The notes under the pieces: generated by a model
Told to the model about the DNA's origin: nothing
Databases searched by the model: none
Seen by the model: the letters and a program-made list of their open reading frames with translations, nothing else
NCBI GenBank assembly: GCA_963580455.1
Contig: OY756972.1
Coordinates: 20,103,001-20,167,000, forward strand
DNA length: 64,000 bases
DNA from: Euonymus europaeus
Lineage: Eukaryota; Streptophyta; Magnoliopsida; Celastrales; Celastraceae
Direction: 5' to 3'
Shown here: positions 11,151 to 24,500 of the stretch, piece by piece
How positions within the stretch are numbered: the stretch's first letter is position 1
How the letters are laid out: every line of letters starts with the position of its first letter
Program-made: the position numbers and the translations under genes

Positions 11151-11761
11151 ATCCAAAAGTTATCGCGCGTGCTCATAGATGGTGACAAGTGTCTACTTTG
11201 GACTGTGTGTTGAGCTGCAACCAAAGCCAAAATGAGGATCCGCTCCTCTCCTTCCTTCCTTGTTTGTGGTGTCCTCCAATGAGATTATGACCGTGTTGGC
11301 ATAAAACTGGTCCACAGCAGAGACATTTCGTCATCTTTTTTTTTTTATCTTTTTTTTTAATATTTAATTCCACCGAAATGCCTTGGTTTACTCAGTTAGG
11401 TACACATAGCACGAGCCTCTCACTGCATACGGGGCATATATAAATCATATTAACATGTAGTGCTATTTTACTTCCCAAATTTAGATCATGAAATGCTTAA
11501 AATGGATGTAATTTATATGCTATTATAATTTACGTTTTATCAAACATTGTACGATTTGTAAAATGAGAAAGAACACAATAATTCAGTGTCGTAAAAAATA
11601 TTCGAAATATTCAATAATTGAATTGACTGGTTGGTTATTTTCAAAAAAAATTGCATATTTTTAATAGAACTGACAGTAATCGAAATGTTCGATCGGTTAA
11701 ATTGTTGTCCGAAATCCAAAAAAATCAGCCGTAATCTACCATTTACAGCCCTCACTAGGAA

Positions 11762-12065
11762 CTAGGGTGGCACAAAAAAATCGATTTCAGGACAGATAAA
11801 TAGGTGTTTATAAAATATCTGATATACTTCGAACTCGCATTTGTTTGAATTTTCAGACTTACTTAATTGATTTTAAAATCAAACAATAATTTGATTCGGA
11901 TTAGTATCCGAATAATTAAATCAAATAATTTTTATATGTAGACAGAAATTTAATTGTAATTTTTATTTATTTATATTTGAATCTAAATTTTAGACATATC
12001 ATTTACTTTTAAACTTACTTTAATTCAAATAAAAAAAAATCGATCCTCATAATTTTGTCACCTTT
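11762..12065 (+). repeat. Dispersed repeat R1, copy 4
   Basis: Starts 'agggtggcacaaaaaaatcg' with 'ggtgtttataaaatatctg', collinear with the copy at 205 and the inverted copy at 1815-2045. The surrounding DNA (11151-11761 and 12066-12434) is AT-rich with no gene recognised; it is the distal promoter of the MADS-box gene. Confidence 0.4.
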
Positions 12066-12434
12066 AGCATGTAATCTAGCACATACATCACTCGTGTCAC
12101 GAGTTTCTTTATATTTTAAAGTCATCCATTTGATCACATCAAATTAAAATGAACTATTGAAGTATTGAACACGCCTGCAAAAGGAAAATGGGTCAATAAT
12201 TGTGATGATAGACTTTTGTACGATAAGAGATCGACCACATAAATAATTTTTTTTTTGTGTTAAAGAAAAAGACTTTCCGGTCTTGCTCCAAAAATATCAG
12301 TAGTAATCAAGCTCTCAGTTTGGTCTTCTTATTACGTAATTGTTTTATTTTCTACTTTCTATTTTGGGAAAATATTTAAAAAAGTATCAATGTAGGATAA
12401 CTCAAATGAAGGAGAAGGGTTTCTTGTCTTTCCC

Positions 12435-12442
12435 TATAAAAG
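12435..12442 (+). promoter_or_regulatory. Probable TATA box of the SVP-like gene
   Basis: TATAAAAG in the context CCCTATAAAAG, followed by a CT-rich leader. Transcription would start near 12470, giving a 5' leader of about 320 nt. That leader may contain its own intron (donor-like AAGGTAAAAG near 12532). Confidence 0.45.
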
Positions 12443-12576
12443 AAAGTAAAGATTTCCTTTCTTGGCCACAAAAACTGGATCCTCTCTCTCACTAGTTTTG
12501 GGGTGGGTTTTAGCTTCTGTGATCAGACCTAAGGTAAAAGCTCCCTATCCTAGCTCTCCTTGAACAAAGGTGATAA

Positions 12577-12631
12577 AACCCACCAATCCCAACATTTCTT
12601 CTGTTCCTATTTTGCATGAGATTGGTGGGTT
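12577..12631 (+). repeat. 12-bp perfect inverted repeat in the MADS-box leader
   Basis: AACCCACCAATC (12577-12588) is repeated inverted as GATTGGTGGGTT (12620-12631) with a 31-nt loop. It lies between the TATA box and the start codon. It could fold as a hairpin in the leader RNA; any function is unknown. Confidence 0.6.
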
Positions 12632-12792
12632 CTTTTATTCTCAGTTTTTTTTTTTTGAATTAACTAGCTAGATCTGAACTTTGTTAACCCTGCTAGGGTT
12701 TTTTTTGTGACTTACATTTTGAATCTAGCACAAACCCATATCACAAGCTGATCCCATTCTGCTGTGTTTGAAGGTGTGTGAGAGAGAGATTA

Positions 12793-15700
12793 ATGGCGAG
12801 AGAGAAAATAAAGATCAAGAAGATAGACAACATAACAGCAAGGCAGGTGACGTTCTCTAAGAGAAGAAGAGGGCTTTTCAAGAAGGCTGAAGAGCTTTCA
12901 GTGCTTTGTGATGCTGAGGTTGCTCTCATTGTTTTCTCTGCTACTGGGAAGCTCTTTGACTATGCGAGTTCAAGGTACTGTGCACACACACACACACACA
13001 CACACATGCTCGATCAAAAATTAAGTGGATTTGTTTCAGATCGTGTCTTTGTTTTTTGTGGATGGTTAATTTAGTATTTACAATAGTGGTTCAGTAGCCG
13101 GGGATAGAAACATATAATCTTGAAGCAATATATATATAAATATATATATATATATATGTATGTATGTATGTATGTATATGATCTTATAAGTTCATTATGT
13201 CTATTAATTAAGGATCCTGAATTGTTGGAATATTATTCAAACTTCAGAGCACTTAATAATTTGTGTTTCCCATGTAAGTTCTGGTTCTAACATGTGTCAT
13301 TATTGTTTGTCCAGTACATTCCAATCTATTTAATATTTTATAAATGAATATGAGACCCTCTAATTAGTTTGTTTTTCTAAATTAGTTTGTACCTTGTAGT
13401 AGTCATGGACATTGCATTCCATAATCCATGTTTTAGTTGCTCTCGATTTGAATCTGATTCATTAATTAATCTGGTGTACACAGTTCACCCTGTCCATCAT
13501 ACAAACACCCTTTGGTTCTAGGCAATTAGGGATCATCTCTGTGAGGACGAATTTGATCTGTAATTATGTCTCAATTAAATTGATTGTATGTTTTCTCCAC
13601 TAGACATATTCTTGATTCACTATTCGATGAGAATTGTAGACTTCGAGAATTCCAGAGTTCCCTCATCCCGTTACGTTTACACATGAAATATTGGTTTTGA
13701 ATGCAGTTTTTGAGGCGGTCTGATTAATTAAATGTTGTTAGAGAAGTTGATAACAAATGGAAGTTAATTGATGACCATGCAAGTGACTGGTAGCTTATTA
13801 TTTGTCATTGGTGATAGATGTCCCTTCATTAGGAAGAAGAGGTCGAATTGGGAGTTCACATAATCGATCAATTATATATGATGGGAAGTATATATGATCA
13901 AATCAATCAACGTACTCTGATGTTCTTTTTATCCCACCCATATATGTTGAAAGGATAAAGAAAGGGAAACATGATTATGTAATGAGACTCTAGTGGGGGG
14001 CAATTTGGAGTTCCGTATGGTAGAGTTTATATTGGGAACTAGGGTACCAAAGATGAAATAGATTAATGTACGTAGAAAACTATTAGAATATTTGAATATG
14101 ATAATACTATATCAATCTACGTAGCAATTCATATTTGTTGTACAAAAATGATAAAGATTTCAGTGATTTTTATTTCAAAATTATCCCAGCAATATGTGTC
14201 ATTCATTTATTGGGCGTGATTTTCAATGTTCAATGAGCCTTTTGATATGATATATCACACCCAATGAATGAGTTCCACACACGACTGGGTTATTTTTTGT
14301 GATAAAAATTATTGGAATCCCTAGCGTTGCTGTTTGTTGTATAAGTTAACTCTATGGGAAGATTTTATTATATTTTCTTCCATTTATTTCACCATTAGAC
14401 TTCTCACATTTTCTTTTAAATCTTGTAATAATATTGTGTTTGATTTTATTTAAACATCGAGGCCGAGGCCTCAGCCGATTATATATTCTCGCATTAATAA
14501 ATGATAACTTTGATTTTTTTTTTTTGTTTTAGTGCTAATTAATTAGTTAATACATGATTACTAATAAGGATCGTTGTCTGTATGTGTCTGGATTGTGAAG
14601 CATGAAGCATATACTAGCAAGATATAACCTGCACACTGATAACCTCAACAAACTAGACCGTCCATCCCTTGAATTGCAGGTACTTTTCTTCTTCCCTTTT
14701 CAGCTTTCTATCAATATATATTTACATACACACACACATATAATTATATATATATATAAAACTACGTTTGGAGTCTTTTTTGTTTTTCCATTTAAAGCTC
14801 GAAACTGGGTGTTCAATTTCTTCATTTATAGCTAGAAAATACCAGCCATGCCAGATTGAAAAGAGAGCTCGCTGAAAAAAGCCATCAACTAAGGTATATA
14901 AATAAATGCTATATATGCTAATTTGGTGTAGTAGTTGTGAAGAAATTAATTAACATTTTTATTTTACTTGTTGATTTTTCATGTATGGATCTCTGCTTAT
15001 GAATTTGACAGACAGATGAGAGGGGAGGATCTGCATGGATTGAAAATGGAAGAGCTGCAGCAGCTGGAGAAAGTTCTCGAAACAGGATTTAGTCGCGTGC
15101 TCAAGACTAAGGTTAATTAATTAATTTGTGTTATATATGCGTACATATAATTTATTTATATATATATATACACCCTTTAATTCGTTCTCAAGTAATTTAT
15201 AATTAACATTCCATGATTTCTGTCCTTTTCAGGGTGAACGTATTTTTAATGAGATTTCTGCTCTTGAAAAGAAGGTAGATAGATGCATATGTGTGTGTGT
15301 GTACGATATATGTATATGTTGGATTATATGATCATACTCAACACCCACAAAAAGGAATTCCATGCAAGTTTGTCATGATCTCATTTATCATGATGAACAT
15401 TGAGCATACCTTTGTAACTGCTCTTGACCCTTTCGTCAATTGCCATAGGCAGTTGGAACATCATTGGAGGGGTTTTGATCCATCTTGGCTGCCCTCCATA
15501 AGGTCACATAGACCTACAATATATATATATATATATATATAGATAGATAGATAGATGCGCATGTCTTTAGTGATAATTAGTTGTGCCTCCGACAATAGCA
15601 AGTAGTAATATTATGGTCAAGAAGAGAGAACTTTGTTAGTGTATAACCATTTACTTGTTTTACTTGATCATGTCTGTGACAGGAAGCTGAATTGATGGAG

Positions 15701-16159
15701 GAGAACAAACTATTGAAACAGAAAGTAAGTAAATTAACATGTATGCATGGTTTTCTTATAATCTGATAATAGCGGCTGGGTTTGTGAGATTCTCGGATTT
15801 GCAGATGGAAATGTTGAGCAAGGGAAAGAAAGTTGTCAACGTTGCCGATTCGGACACAGCTGTACAAGAAGAAGGCCTGTCGTCAGATCAGTCTGCAAAC
15901 AATGTCTGCAGTTGCAGCAGCGGCCCTCCTCCTGAAGATGATGGCTCCGATACTTCTCTCAGATTAGGGTGAGCTTAACAATAATTGCTAGATAAGCATG
16001 CTTAATCCAATATTAATCTTGATCATAACACGAGTCGTCGTCGTCGTTCCGATCACTTTTTTGCTGCAAGGATATAGCAGGGTCTGCTCTACCAATGTTG
16101 CTTAATTAATTGCAGTTTCTTTCTTTAACTATTTTGTACGTAGGCTCTCCTTGCTCTAG
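12793..16159 (+). CDS. SVP: MIKC-type MADS-box transcription factor, SVP/AGL24 (StMADS11) clade
   Basis: Model: 12793-12974, 14601-14679, 14832-14893, 15012-15111, 15233-15274, 15683-15724, 15805-15968, 16144-16159, giving 687 nt and 228 aa. Exon sizes 182/79/62/100/42/42 are the classic MIKC set, and all junctions are GT-AG and in phase. Residues 1-60 are the DNA-binding MADS domain ([20 protein letters not shown]), 61-87 the I region, about 88-168 the K box for dimerisation ([20 protein letters not shown]), then a variable C-terminus ending SLRLGLSLL. SVP-clade proteins bind CArG boxes and act as floral repressors or meristem and dormancy regulators. The LRLGL end fits an EAR (LxLxL) repression motif. 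Intron 1 (1.6 kb) holds microsatellites. SVP versus AGL24 identity needs a tree. Confidence 0.93.
12983..13006 (+). repeat. (CA)n microsatellite in MADS-box intron 1
   Basis: Twelve uninterrupted CA units starting 8 bp after the exon 1 donor site. Confidence 0.9.
13129..13179. repeat. (TA)n/(TATG)n microsatellite in MADS-box intron 1
   Basis: A compound AT-repeat followed by several TATG units. Confidence 0.85.
15519..15556. repeat. (AT)n(GATA)n microsatellite in MADS-box intron 5
   Basis: AT repeat followed by four GATA-type units. Confidence 0.85.
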
Positions 16160-16788
16160 CGAGGTGGAACTTTTTGAGGACCAAGGGGAATAAAGCCATG
16201 GACGTACGTCTCTTGGAATTATATATTATATCATATATATATATATACACACACACGTACAGACGTTACACGTGTGCCATTGTAATGTTATCGGATCTAT
16301 ATATGCATGGATATGCTGTGTGTCAATGTAAGTTATGTTTGCTCATCTGGATATAGATCCAGGTAGCATATGCATGAGGTGGGTGTTTGGCTCTCCATAT
16401 ATGTTATTATGTATGTTGTAATAAGAAAATTCTTCAAGACGTACATATATGTCTGATTATGAATGTTTTGTCATTTTTGGGAAGTTTTTTCTGCCACCAG
16501 AATGCCATCAAAAATGGTTGTCCGGCGCACCAGAAGCAAATTAATATGCTGTCTCAAATTGTGCACTAAACGACCGCCATATCTGAGAAGAACTGCCATG
16601 CTGTTGATGTATTAAATTTTGGCTGGGTTAATACCATATTTGATCGCCAAAAAATAAACCATATTCTATTTTGATGAGTAACAATTAAAACGTTCCAAAT
16701 TTGTTTTCTTAAGCGTAGAATGTGCTAGTCTGCACACTCAAACATGATTTCGTCCTCTCGATTAGCCAATCTATCTCGTGACAAGTTA

Positions 16789-17204
16789 AGGTACCGTTTG
16801 TTTCATATTTTGTATAATTTAAAGTTGTGGATCACGTATAAATTATCGTGTCAACAAAATATCATATTTTGTTAACCGTTTAAAGGTATAGATTCTATAA
16901 TCTTAAGCTCTGTAAAATAAAATATTGTCATCCCTCAAAGGTTCACAATATTTTACAGTTATATGACGTAATTGTCATTCTATACCTTAAAAGTTTTTCA
17001 TTTTTTTTATTGTAATACATTTTTTTTGTAATTATATCTGTAAAATTAATCTAACAAAAAAAAAGAATCAATATCTCAAAACATTTTATACAATTGGAAG
17101 TCGTGGGCTTCTTAATTTCTTACGCAATATTTTTTCATAATTTTAAGTATAATATTTTTTACAATTTAAAACTATGAAATATAATTATGAAATAAACGAA
17201 TCCT
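16789..17204. mobile_element. TIR element (MITE-like) downstream of the MADS-box gene
   Basis: Left end AGGTACCGTTTGTTTCAT; the right end read inverted is TAGGATTCGTTTATTTCAT. Shared subterminal phrases include 'gtataatttaaa' and the inverted 'acaatttaaaac'. No clear target duplication was seen, so the class and exact ends are uncertain. No ORF. Confidence 0.5.
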
Positions 17205-18227
17205 AAATCATGGTGAGATGAGGTGGATTACGCATGAAGAAAGTGTTTATTTACTTGTATCTCGTAGTCGTTAAGTAGTAAACTTAATTTTGTCATTAAA
17301 AAAAAACTAAGTAAAATTCATGACCTTTTTTTATCTTTTAATTCCTTTTTTAATCAAACCAAATATTGTAGGTGACCCTACGACCCTCTCCGATGTAAGA
17401 CATGCGCTGCCGCCTTCAATTCCTTCGCTCTCGTTGATTTCGTTGCGAAGATCTCGAGCTCCCTCTCGAGATTTGAAGCATGTGAGAGAGGGATCGAAAG
17501 CCCAGTTCTTTGAATTTGTTCTTGGATTTGGATTCTGAGACTTCGAATTCGTTCTTCTATTCAAATTCGTTCTTAGGTCTCTGTTCTACCAGATCTCCCT
17601 TCCAAAGCTATCCCACACTTCATCTCTGCAACCATAAACCGCACTCCGAATCTGGTCTTTGATAGAGCACACCAAGTTTTTGACAATTATGCAGAGAAAT
17701 TTGAGAATAACCGTAATAAGAACATATAGTGGACTTCGAATTCGTTCTTTGATAGGCTTGTTCCATCGGTGGTGGGTGATTAGGATTTCACTGATGGAGT
17801 TCTTTGTAGTTCGTTCAATTATTCCATCCGTCCTTCTGAGGATACTCTCTAGTGAACTTTCGTCAAAGCTCAAAATCTTATCCCCTCGTAATTCCTTCAT
17901 CGTTGAAGGTGCATGACGATTTTCTTAGCCTGACTTGGTTTTTTTGTTCCCTGTAAATTCGTTGAATTCTTATGAAATTATTTCTCTTTCTTATATCCTT
18001 TCGAACCGGTGCGGTTGGTAGTTTTGATTCTTGGCTCAAGTGATCGTCACCTGTTTGTGAAAATGCTCAAGGAGAACTAGTTTTAATTAAGTTACTCTTT
18101 TTTCTTAAAAAAAAATAAAAAATTACCGGTGGTGTATTTTTTTTCAAATAATTTAACATATAAAAATATTTGTCTAAATCAAATATCGACTCGGTCACGT
18201 AGATAAGTTGGCCGAGCAAGAAATTTG
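17205..18227. other. Intergenic DNA without a recognised gene
   Basis: A GC-richer block (about 17385-17915) with repeated 'gaattcgttctt' phrases resembles a gene leader, but neither strand gives a recognisable protein. It may be a dead gene end. No RNA gene was recognised. Confidence 0.35.
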
Positions 18228-18785
18228 GAGGGGGAATATGTAATGTATGAAAAATGTGTATTTTAGTTGATGTGTTAAAGTGAGATATATGTTTTGAATG
18301 ATGATATGACTTGATTTTTTGTAAAAAATATGGGACTCATTGTGAATTTTAGTATAATTTTATTTGAGAATGAAAAAATAGATGATTGGATAATAGTTTT
18401 GTATTGTGAGATATGTTTTGTTAATGTGACAGTATTGCGAGATATGTTTTGATGGTGTGAATGTATTGAAATATGTGTTATATTGATTTGATTGTACTAA
18501 AAATTTTATTTTTGTAAGATAGAAGTGAGATTCATTTTTTGAATTTAATGGTCCATCAAAATGGCCTAATTGCATTTGCTCTAACAAGTTGGTGCAGTGG
18601 TTGGGCCAGTAAATTCATATTTTGGATCTCATTTTATTACATAAAATTCAAACCATACTCATATCACTAAAACACATTTTTCAATATAGGCATATCACCA
18701 AAAGATAAATCTCAAAACATTTGTTTCTCCCAATTTTAGTCAATCCAATCACTTTCTCATCTTTTATACCATCCCTATCAAATTT
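18228..18785. repeat. Dispersed repeat R2, two facing copies
   Basis: Holds repeated 'gagatatgttttg' phrases on the plus strand (18228-18595), followed by 'aaaacacatttttcaatat' phrases in the opposite orientation (18600-18785). The junction has 'gcatttgctcta', the R2 end motif inverted. Ends are approximate. Confidence 0.42.
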
Positions 18786-18798
18786 ATATCAAATCAAG

Positions 18799-18931
18799 GG
18801 GTAAATGTTACTTTAGTCACTGTTAGATTTAACGCGTTTCAAATCGGTCACTAAACTTTTAACTCGTTCAACTCAGGAACTCAACTTTTCGTTTTGTTTC
18901 AATTTTCGTCACTGGTCAGTCTTCATACTGT
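18799..18931 (+). repeat. MULE left terminal inverted repeat
   Basis: Starts GGGTAAATGTTACTTTAG and pairs with 29908-30040 over about 133 bp with scattered differences. Phrases such as 'aactcgttcaactc' and 'cgtcactggtcagt' are shared. Weaker likeness continues inward. Confidence 0.85.
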
Positions 18932-19256
18932 GCGGGCAGTGGAAATGCTGATGTGGAGTACTGACCTAATGGAAACGTTAACTATTGCTGACATGACACT
19001 AATTTAGGCGCCCAAAATCCCTCCAAAACCAAAAATTCTACCCTAAATTCTTTCTCACTTTGAGAGTTTCATGTAACCCTAAATACCTTGAAGTTCAGTG
19101 AAATTCTGATTTCTTTTTCACTTCAAGAAAACCCAAAATCAAGCTACACCATCACTGATCTCTGCATTGTGATATTTGGGGACGTCCATAGCCTGAACGA
19201 AGAGAAGCTTCTTAGAGTGGCTACGATGACTATCGACAACGAAGGAGACGAAGACA

Positions 19257-21443
19257 TGTCACGCCCCTCTTCCAGATAGGTGCAGATGAGCACCCATGAA
19301 TCCCAGAGACGTGACCGGCAGGGAACTCCTCCGTTCCCCGAACCGGATTTACACCCCAAGCTACCCAAACACTACATAAGTAATCTCACATAAATATGTC
19401 TCAACCAAATCCCAAATACTGCCATAATGGAATGTAACATACAAACCAGAGTCTACAGCGGAATATCACATAGATACGGAATACCGTACAAAACACAGAT
19501 ACTACAGACAGACAAACCATTTCCACCAGCTACATCACGCCTCACGCATCCCTGCGCTGATCATCCACTCCGGCTATCTCACCTGAAAACATGTGAATGA
19601 AAGGGATGAGCTACAAAGCTCAGTAGGGATATAGAGGAATATCAATCATCAGAATAAACGGAAAGTAAAAGCTCAAGAGGTAAGTGAGATGAACAGAAAC
19701 TCAAATAGTGATACACTCCCGTATCACCGAACTCCAGTAAATCAGAGATAAAGTAAGAAAGCCTGTAAGATATAGAATGCATATAGAGAAATCATAAGTG
19801 GTACACATCACAACTCATCACAATCAATCAATCCGTAGGGTAGATGCCGAGTAGGCTCCACTACTACCATCCTCAAGTACAACTCTCAAATCAGTACTCA
19901 ACCATAATCAAACTCAAATCCGTATCAACACAAATCCGTATCAACTCATATCCATATAACAACAGAAAATCCTCCCCTGGACCCACCCTGATTCCCGCAA
20001 GGTGTCTCCCAGTCCAGGTACTCCCCAGATTGGATGAGGATCGAGCCTACATCAGGTACTCGATAGCATCGCCTACATCGAAGAGCGTCCCCTAGGATGT
20101 ACCTCACCTCAATCCGGTCTCCAGGTACGTACCCGATCAAAACCATCGATAAATCATCCAGTAAGCTGGGTTGCCCGATGTGGGTCCCACGCTCTACAAA
20201 TCATCCCTCCATAATCTCACAAATCATAGAAGATCATCATAATGGAATCCTATCCGGACTCTCGAGGATAAAACCAGACATCAGGAGGTGGGCCCCACCA
20301 ATGGATGTGGGCCCCACAAAAGGATAAGTGGGTCCCACAAGGATAGTGGACCCCACGAGAGAATAGGTGGGCCCCACCAGGATAGTGGGCCCCACAGGAG
20401 ACACGATGCACAAAAATACTGTCTGTCGTACATATACCTCCAAACAAACCACATATAATCATAACATATTGCAATTGCGGAAATAAATCAGATAAGAGTA
20501 TAAACAGAGAAATTCCCAACCTCCGGGAATTTCACACCAATAGACAAATAGGAGTCCGTCGAATACGGAACCCCCGGAACCCCAAATAAGAACTAGGGCA
20601 GAATCCCTACCTGGAATGTCGACTAAGCTAATCCGTAATACGTCTGAAAACTCCAAATCAATCTCCTGCATCAAAATACGGATACGTATACACGACAGTC
20701 AAAATACGAAAAGTCAACCAAAAGTCAAAGGTCAAAGTCAACTCGGGTCAAATAGTCCACGGTCAAACCGGGTCAAATAGTCAAACCGGGTCAACCCAGT
20801 CAAAACGGGTCAAACCCGAGTCAACGGGTCAACTCGGTCAAACCCGAGTCAACTCGCCGGAGCTGAGTCAACTCGGCCGGCCGGTCGCCGGAATCCATTT
20901 TTCCGGCGAATTTTCCGGTCACTCCTACATCAAAACGAAGCCCACAACAACAGAAATCTAATGGTACCTGTCTCGTTCCAAAATTCCTGCTGAATCAACC
21001 GGGATCGAGCTTTGAAATTTTGAAAAACCGAAACTTCGCCGGCTGATTCCGCCGTCTACGGTGGTCCGATGGTGGTGATTCTACTTGGGTTTTGCTCCTC
21101 TCTTCACGAGCTTCGATTTGACACCTTACTTGCTCCGATCGGACCACAAACGAACAACTTCTTCTCTCTCTCTCTCCTCCCCCCTCTCTCTCTCTCCTTC
21201 GGCCAAATCTGCCGGAAAAACCAGAAAAATCTGGGTTATCCCAGATTTTTGGTGAAAATTACCGTTTTGCCCCTTATTCCCAAATAACACTTAAACTTCT
21301 ATAATCCATAACAAATCCAATTCAACTCCGATTTAGCTGATTCTTACGTCAATATTTTTCCAAAAATATGTAGTATTTATTAAAAATATTAAATTTGAAA
21401 AATTATTATATATTTTTTAAAATTTTGGGTTCGGGATATTACA
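19257..21443 (-). repeat. 3' LTR of the Tekay-like element
   Basis: Same sequence as 26017-28203 at a constant offset of 6,760 bp. Begins TGTCACGCCCC and ends GGGATATTACA on the plus strand. Contains the same TCP-type (20180-20395) and W-box (20697-20871) arrays as the other LTR. Confidence 0.95.
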
Positions 21444-21456
21444 TCCTCCCCCCCTT
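21444..21456 (-). other. Polypurine tract
   Basis: Minus strand AAGGGGGGGAGGA directly beside the 3' LTR, the plus-strand primer of the retrotransposon. Confidence 0.85.
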
Positions 21457-21543
21457 AGAAAACAATTTCGTCCTCGAAATTACCTAAAGGGTAATTATTA
21501 AGTACTCAAAGGTAAAATAATTAGTATAAAATACGAAAAATAC

Positions 21544-24500
21544 CTAGGTCGTAAACAAGTCTGGATAGCGCTCCCGCATATCTGACTCTACCTCCCAGGT
21601 AGCCTCCTGAACTCCATAATGCTGCCATAACACCTTAACTAAGGGTATGGTCTTCGAACGTAATCTCCGTATCTGGCTATCCAAAATCTGAACCGGACGT
21701 ACCTCATAGGTAGCATCCTCTCCAATCTCCAGAGTCGACCAATCAATAATATGGGAGGGATCCCGATGATACCTCCGTAACATAGAAACATGAAATACAC
21801 CATGAACTCCGGACAACTGTGGTGGCAATGCCAACCTATAAGCCAAACTCCCTACTCTCTCCAAGATCTCAAATGGTCCAATAAACCTAGGAGTCAACTT
21901 CCCAGATCTACCAAAACGCTGTATCCCTCGCTTCGGACTGACCTTGAGGAATACATGATCACCCACCTGGAACTCTAGAGGTCTCCGCCTACGATCTGCA
22001 TAACTCTTCTGACGTGACTGAGCCGTCAGAAGTCGCTGTCTGATAACTGCCACAGCCTCAGTGGTCTGCTGAATCAAATCTGGTCCCAACAGGGGTCTGT
22101 CCCCAACCTCCGACCAACAAAGTGGTGACCTACATGGTCTACCATAAAGTGCCTCAAATGGTGCCATCTGAATACTACTCTGATAAGAGTTGTTATACAC
22201 AAACTCTACCAGTGGAATATGCGTCTCCCAATCACCCCTGAAATCCATAACACACGACCGAAGCATGTCCTCCAAAATCTGTATAGTCCTCTCACTCTGA
22301 CCGTCAGTCTGTGGGTGAAACGCTGTACTAAAACTCAACATCGTCCCCAGAGTGTCCTGAAAACTGCTCCAAAAGCGAGAAGTGAAACGAGGATCCCTGT
22401 CGGATACAATAGACACGGGCACCCCATGTAGCCGTACGACCTCTCGAATGTAAAGTCTAGTAAGTGTCTCCACCGAGTCAGTCTGCTGAATCGGTAAAAA
22501 GTGAGCAGTCTTCGTCAATCTATCAACAACAACCCACACAGTATCATGTCTCCTCACAGTCCTCGGTAAACCCATCACAAAATCCATACACACATGTTCC
22601 CACTTCCACTCAGGCAATGGAAGCGGCTGTAACAATCCAGGAGGTCTCCTATGCTCTGCCTTCACCTGCTGACAGGTAAGACATCTCAACACAGTCTGGG
22701 CCACATCTCTCTTCAGTCCGCTCCACCAATACTGTCTCCGTACATCTCGATACATCTTAGTAGCACCAGGATGTATCGCGAACTGAGAATAGTGTGCCTC
22801 TCTAAGTATCTCATCTCTCAACTCAACATCTTCTGGAACCACTAATCGACCTCTAAAACGAACTCCTCCATCAGCACCTCGAATCCAACCATCCATATCC
22901 TCAATATCATCAAATATCGCATCACCAAGCTGTGCATCCAACACCTTCTGTACTAGTGCTGGACGACTCACCAAACTGCTCAGGGAACATCTATCACCCC
23001 TGTCACTAACATCTAGTCGGTACTGCCCAATGATGTCCACCAACTCAAACTCCCGCAGTGACAGTCGTGCCACTGCCAACTTCCTACTCAATGCGTCAGC
23101 CACCACATTGGCCTTGCCTGGATGATACTGCAATGAGAAATCATAATCTCCAAGGTACTCCATCCATCTCCGCTGCCTCTGATTCAGATCCTTCTGTGTA
23201 AATAAGTGTCGTAAACTCCTGTGATCTGAAAACACCTCAAACTGCTCCCCATAAAGGTAATGTCTCCACTGCTTAAGTGCGAACACTATAGCAGCCAACT
23301 CCAAATCATGTACAGGATAATTCCTCTCATGTGGCTTCAACAGTCGTGAAGCATACTCCACCACCCTATCCTGCTGCATAAACACACAACCTAAACCAAT
23401 CCCTGAAGCATCACAATATACATGATAACCAATACCACTATCTGGAATAGTCAGGACTGGAGGTGATGTGAGTCGGGTCTTCAGCTCCCGAAAAGCCTGC
23501 TCACATCTATCAGTCCACACGAAAGGAACACCCTTCCGCGTCAACTCAGTCATCGGTGAAGCAATCCGTGAAAATCCCTCTATAAACCTCCTGTAGTAAC
23601 CTGCTAATCCCAGGAAACTACGAATCTCTCCCACTGTCCTCGGAGTCCTCCAATCCAACACAGCCTCCACCTTGGCAGGATCCACTGCCACTCCATCTCT
23701 GGATATCACATGCCCCAAGAATTTCACCTGAGTTGCCCAAAACTCGCACTTACTCAGCTTGGCATACAACTGATGCTCTCTGAGTGTCTGCAGAACAATC
23801 TCCAAATGCCCCATATGCTCCTCCTCTGTGGCCGAATACACCAATATATCATCGATGAAGACTATCACAAACTGGTCAAGATACTGTCTGAACACTCTAT
23901 GCATCAAATCCATAAAAGCTGCTGGGGCATTGGTCAGCCCAAACGGCATGACCAGAAACTCATAATGACCATATCGAGTACGAAATGCCGTCTTCGATAT
24001 GTCCTCCTCTCGAATCCTCAACTGGTGATAACCTGACCTGAGATCAATCTTGGAGTAATAGTGACTACCCCTCAACTGATCAAACAAATCATTTATCCTC
24101 GGTAATGGGTACTTATTCTTCACAGTCACCCTATTCAACTTCCTGTAGTCCACACACATTCTCATCGATCCGTCCTTCTTCTTCACGAAGAGGACTGGAG
24201 CACCCCATGGTGAAGTACTGGGTCTGATAAATCCTAGACCCTGCAACTCCCGCAACTGCCTATCCAACTCCCTCAACTCTGCTGGAGCCATCCTATACGG
24301 TGGAATAGAAATCGGGTCTGTACCCGGATATAACTCAATCACAAAATCAATCTCTCGCTGTGGTGATAATCCTGGTAACTCATCAGGAAATAAATCCAAA
24401 TACTCCTCTACCACTGGCACAACCGTAGTAGTCTCAATCTCCGATGTAGAAGTCAAGCTCGCCACTAGACAGTCAGTATATCGTGGGTTGTCAAGAAAAT

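Noticed and set aside
20250..20519. Open frames within the LTRs (for example 20237-20519 and 27010-27279)
   Set aside because: They are produced by the palindromic GTGGGCCCCAC and neighbouring repeats, and identical ones occur in both LTRs; no protein family fits.
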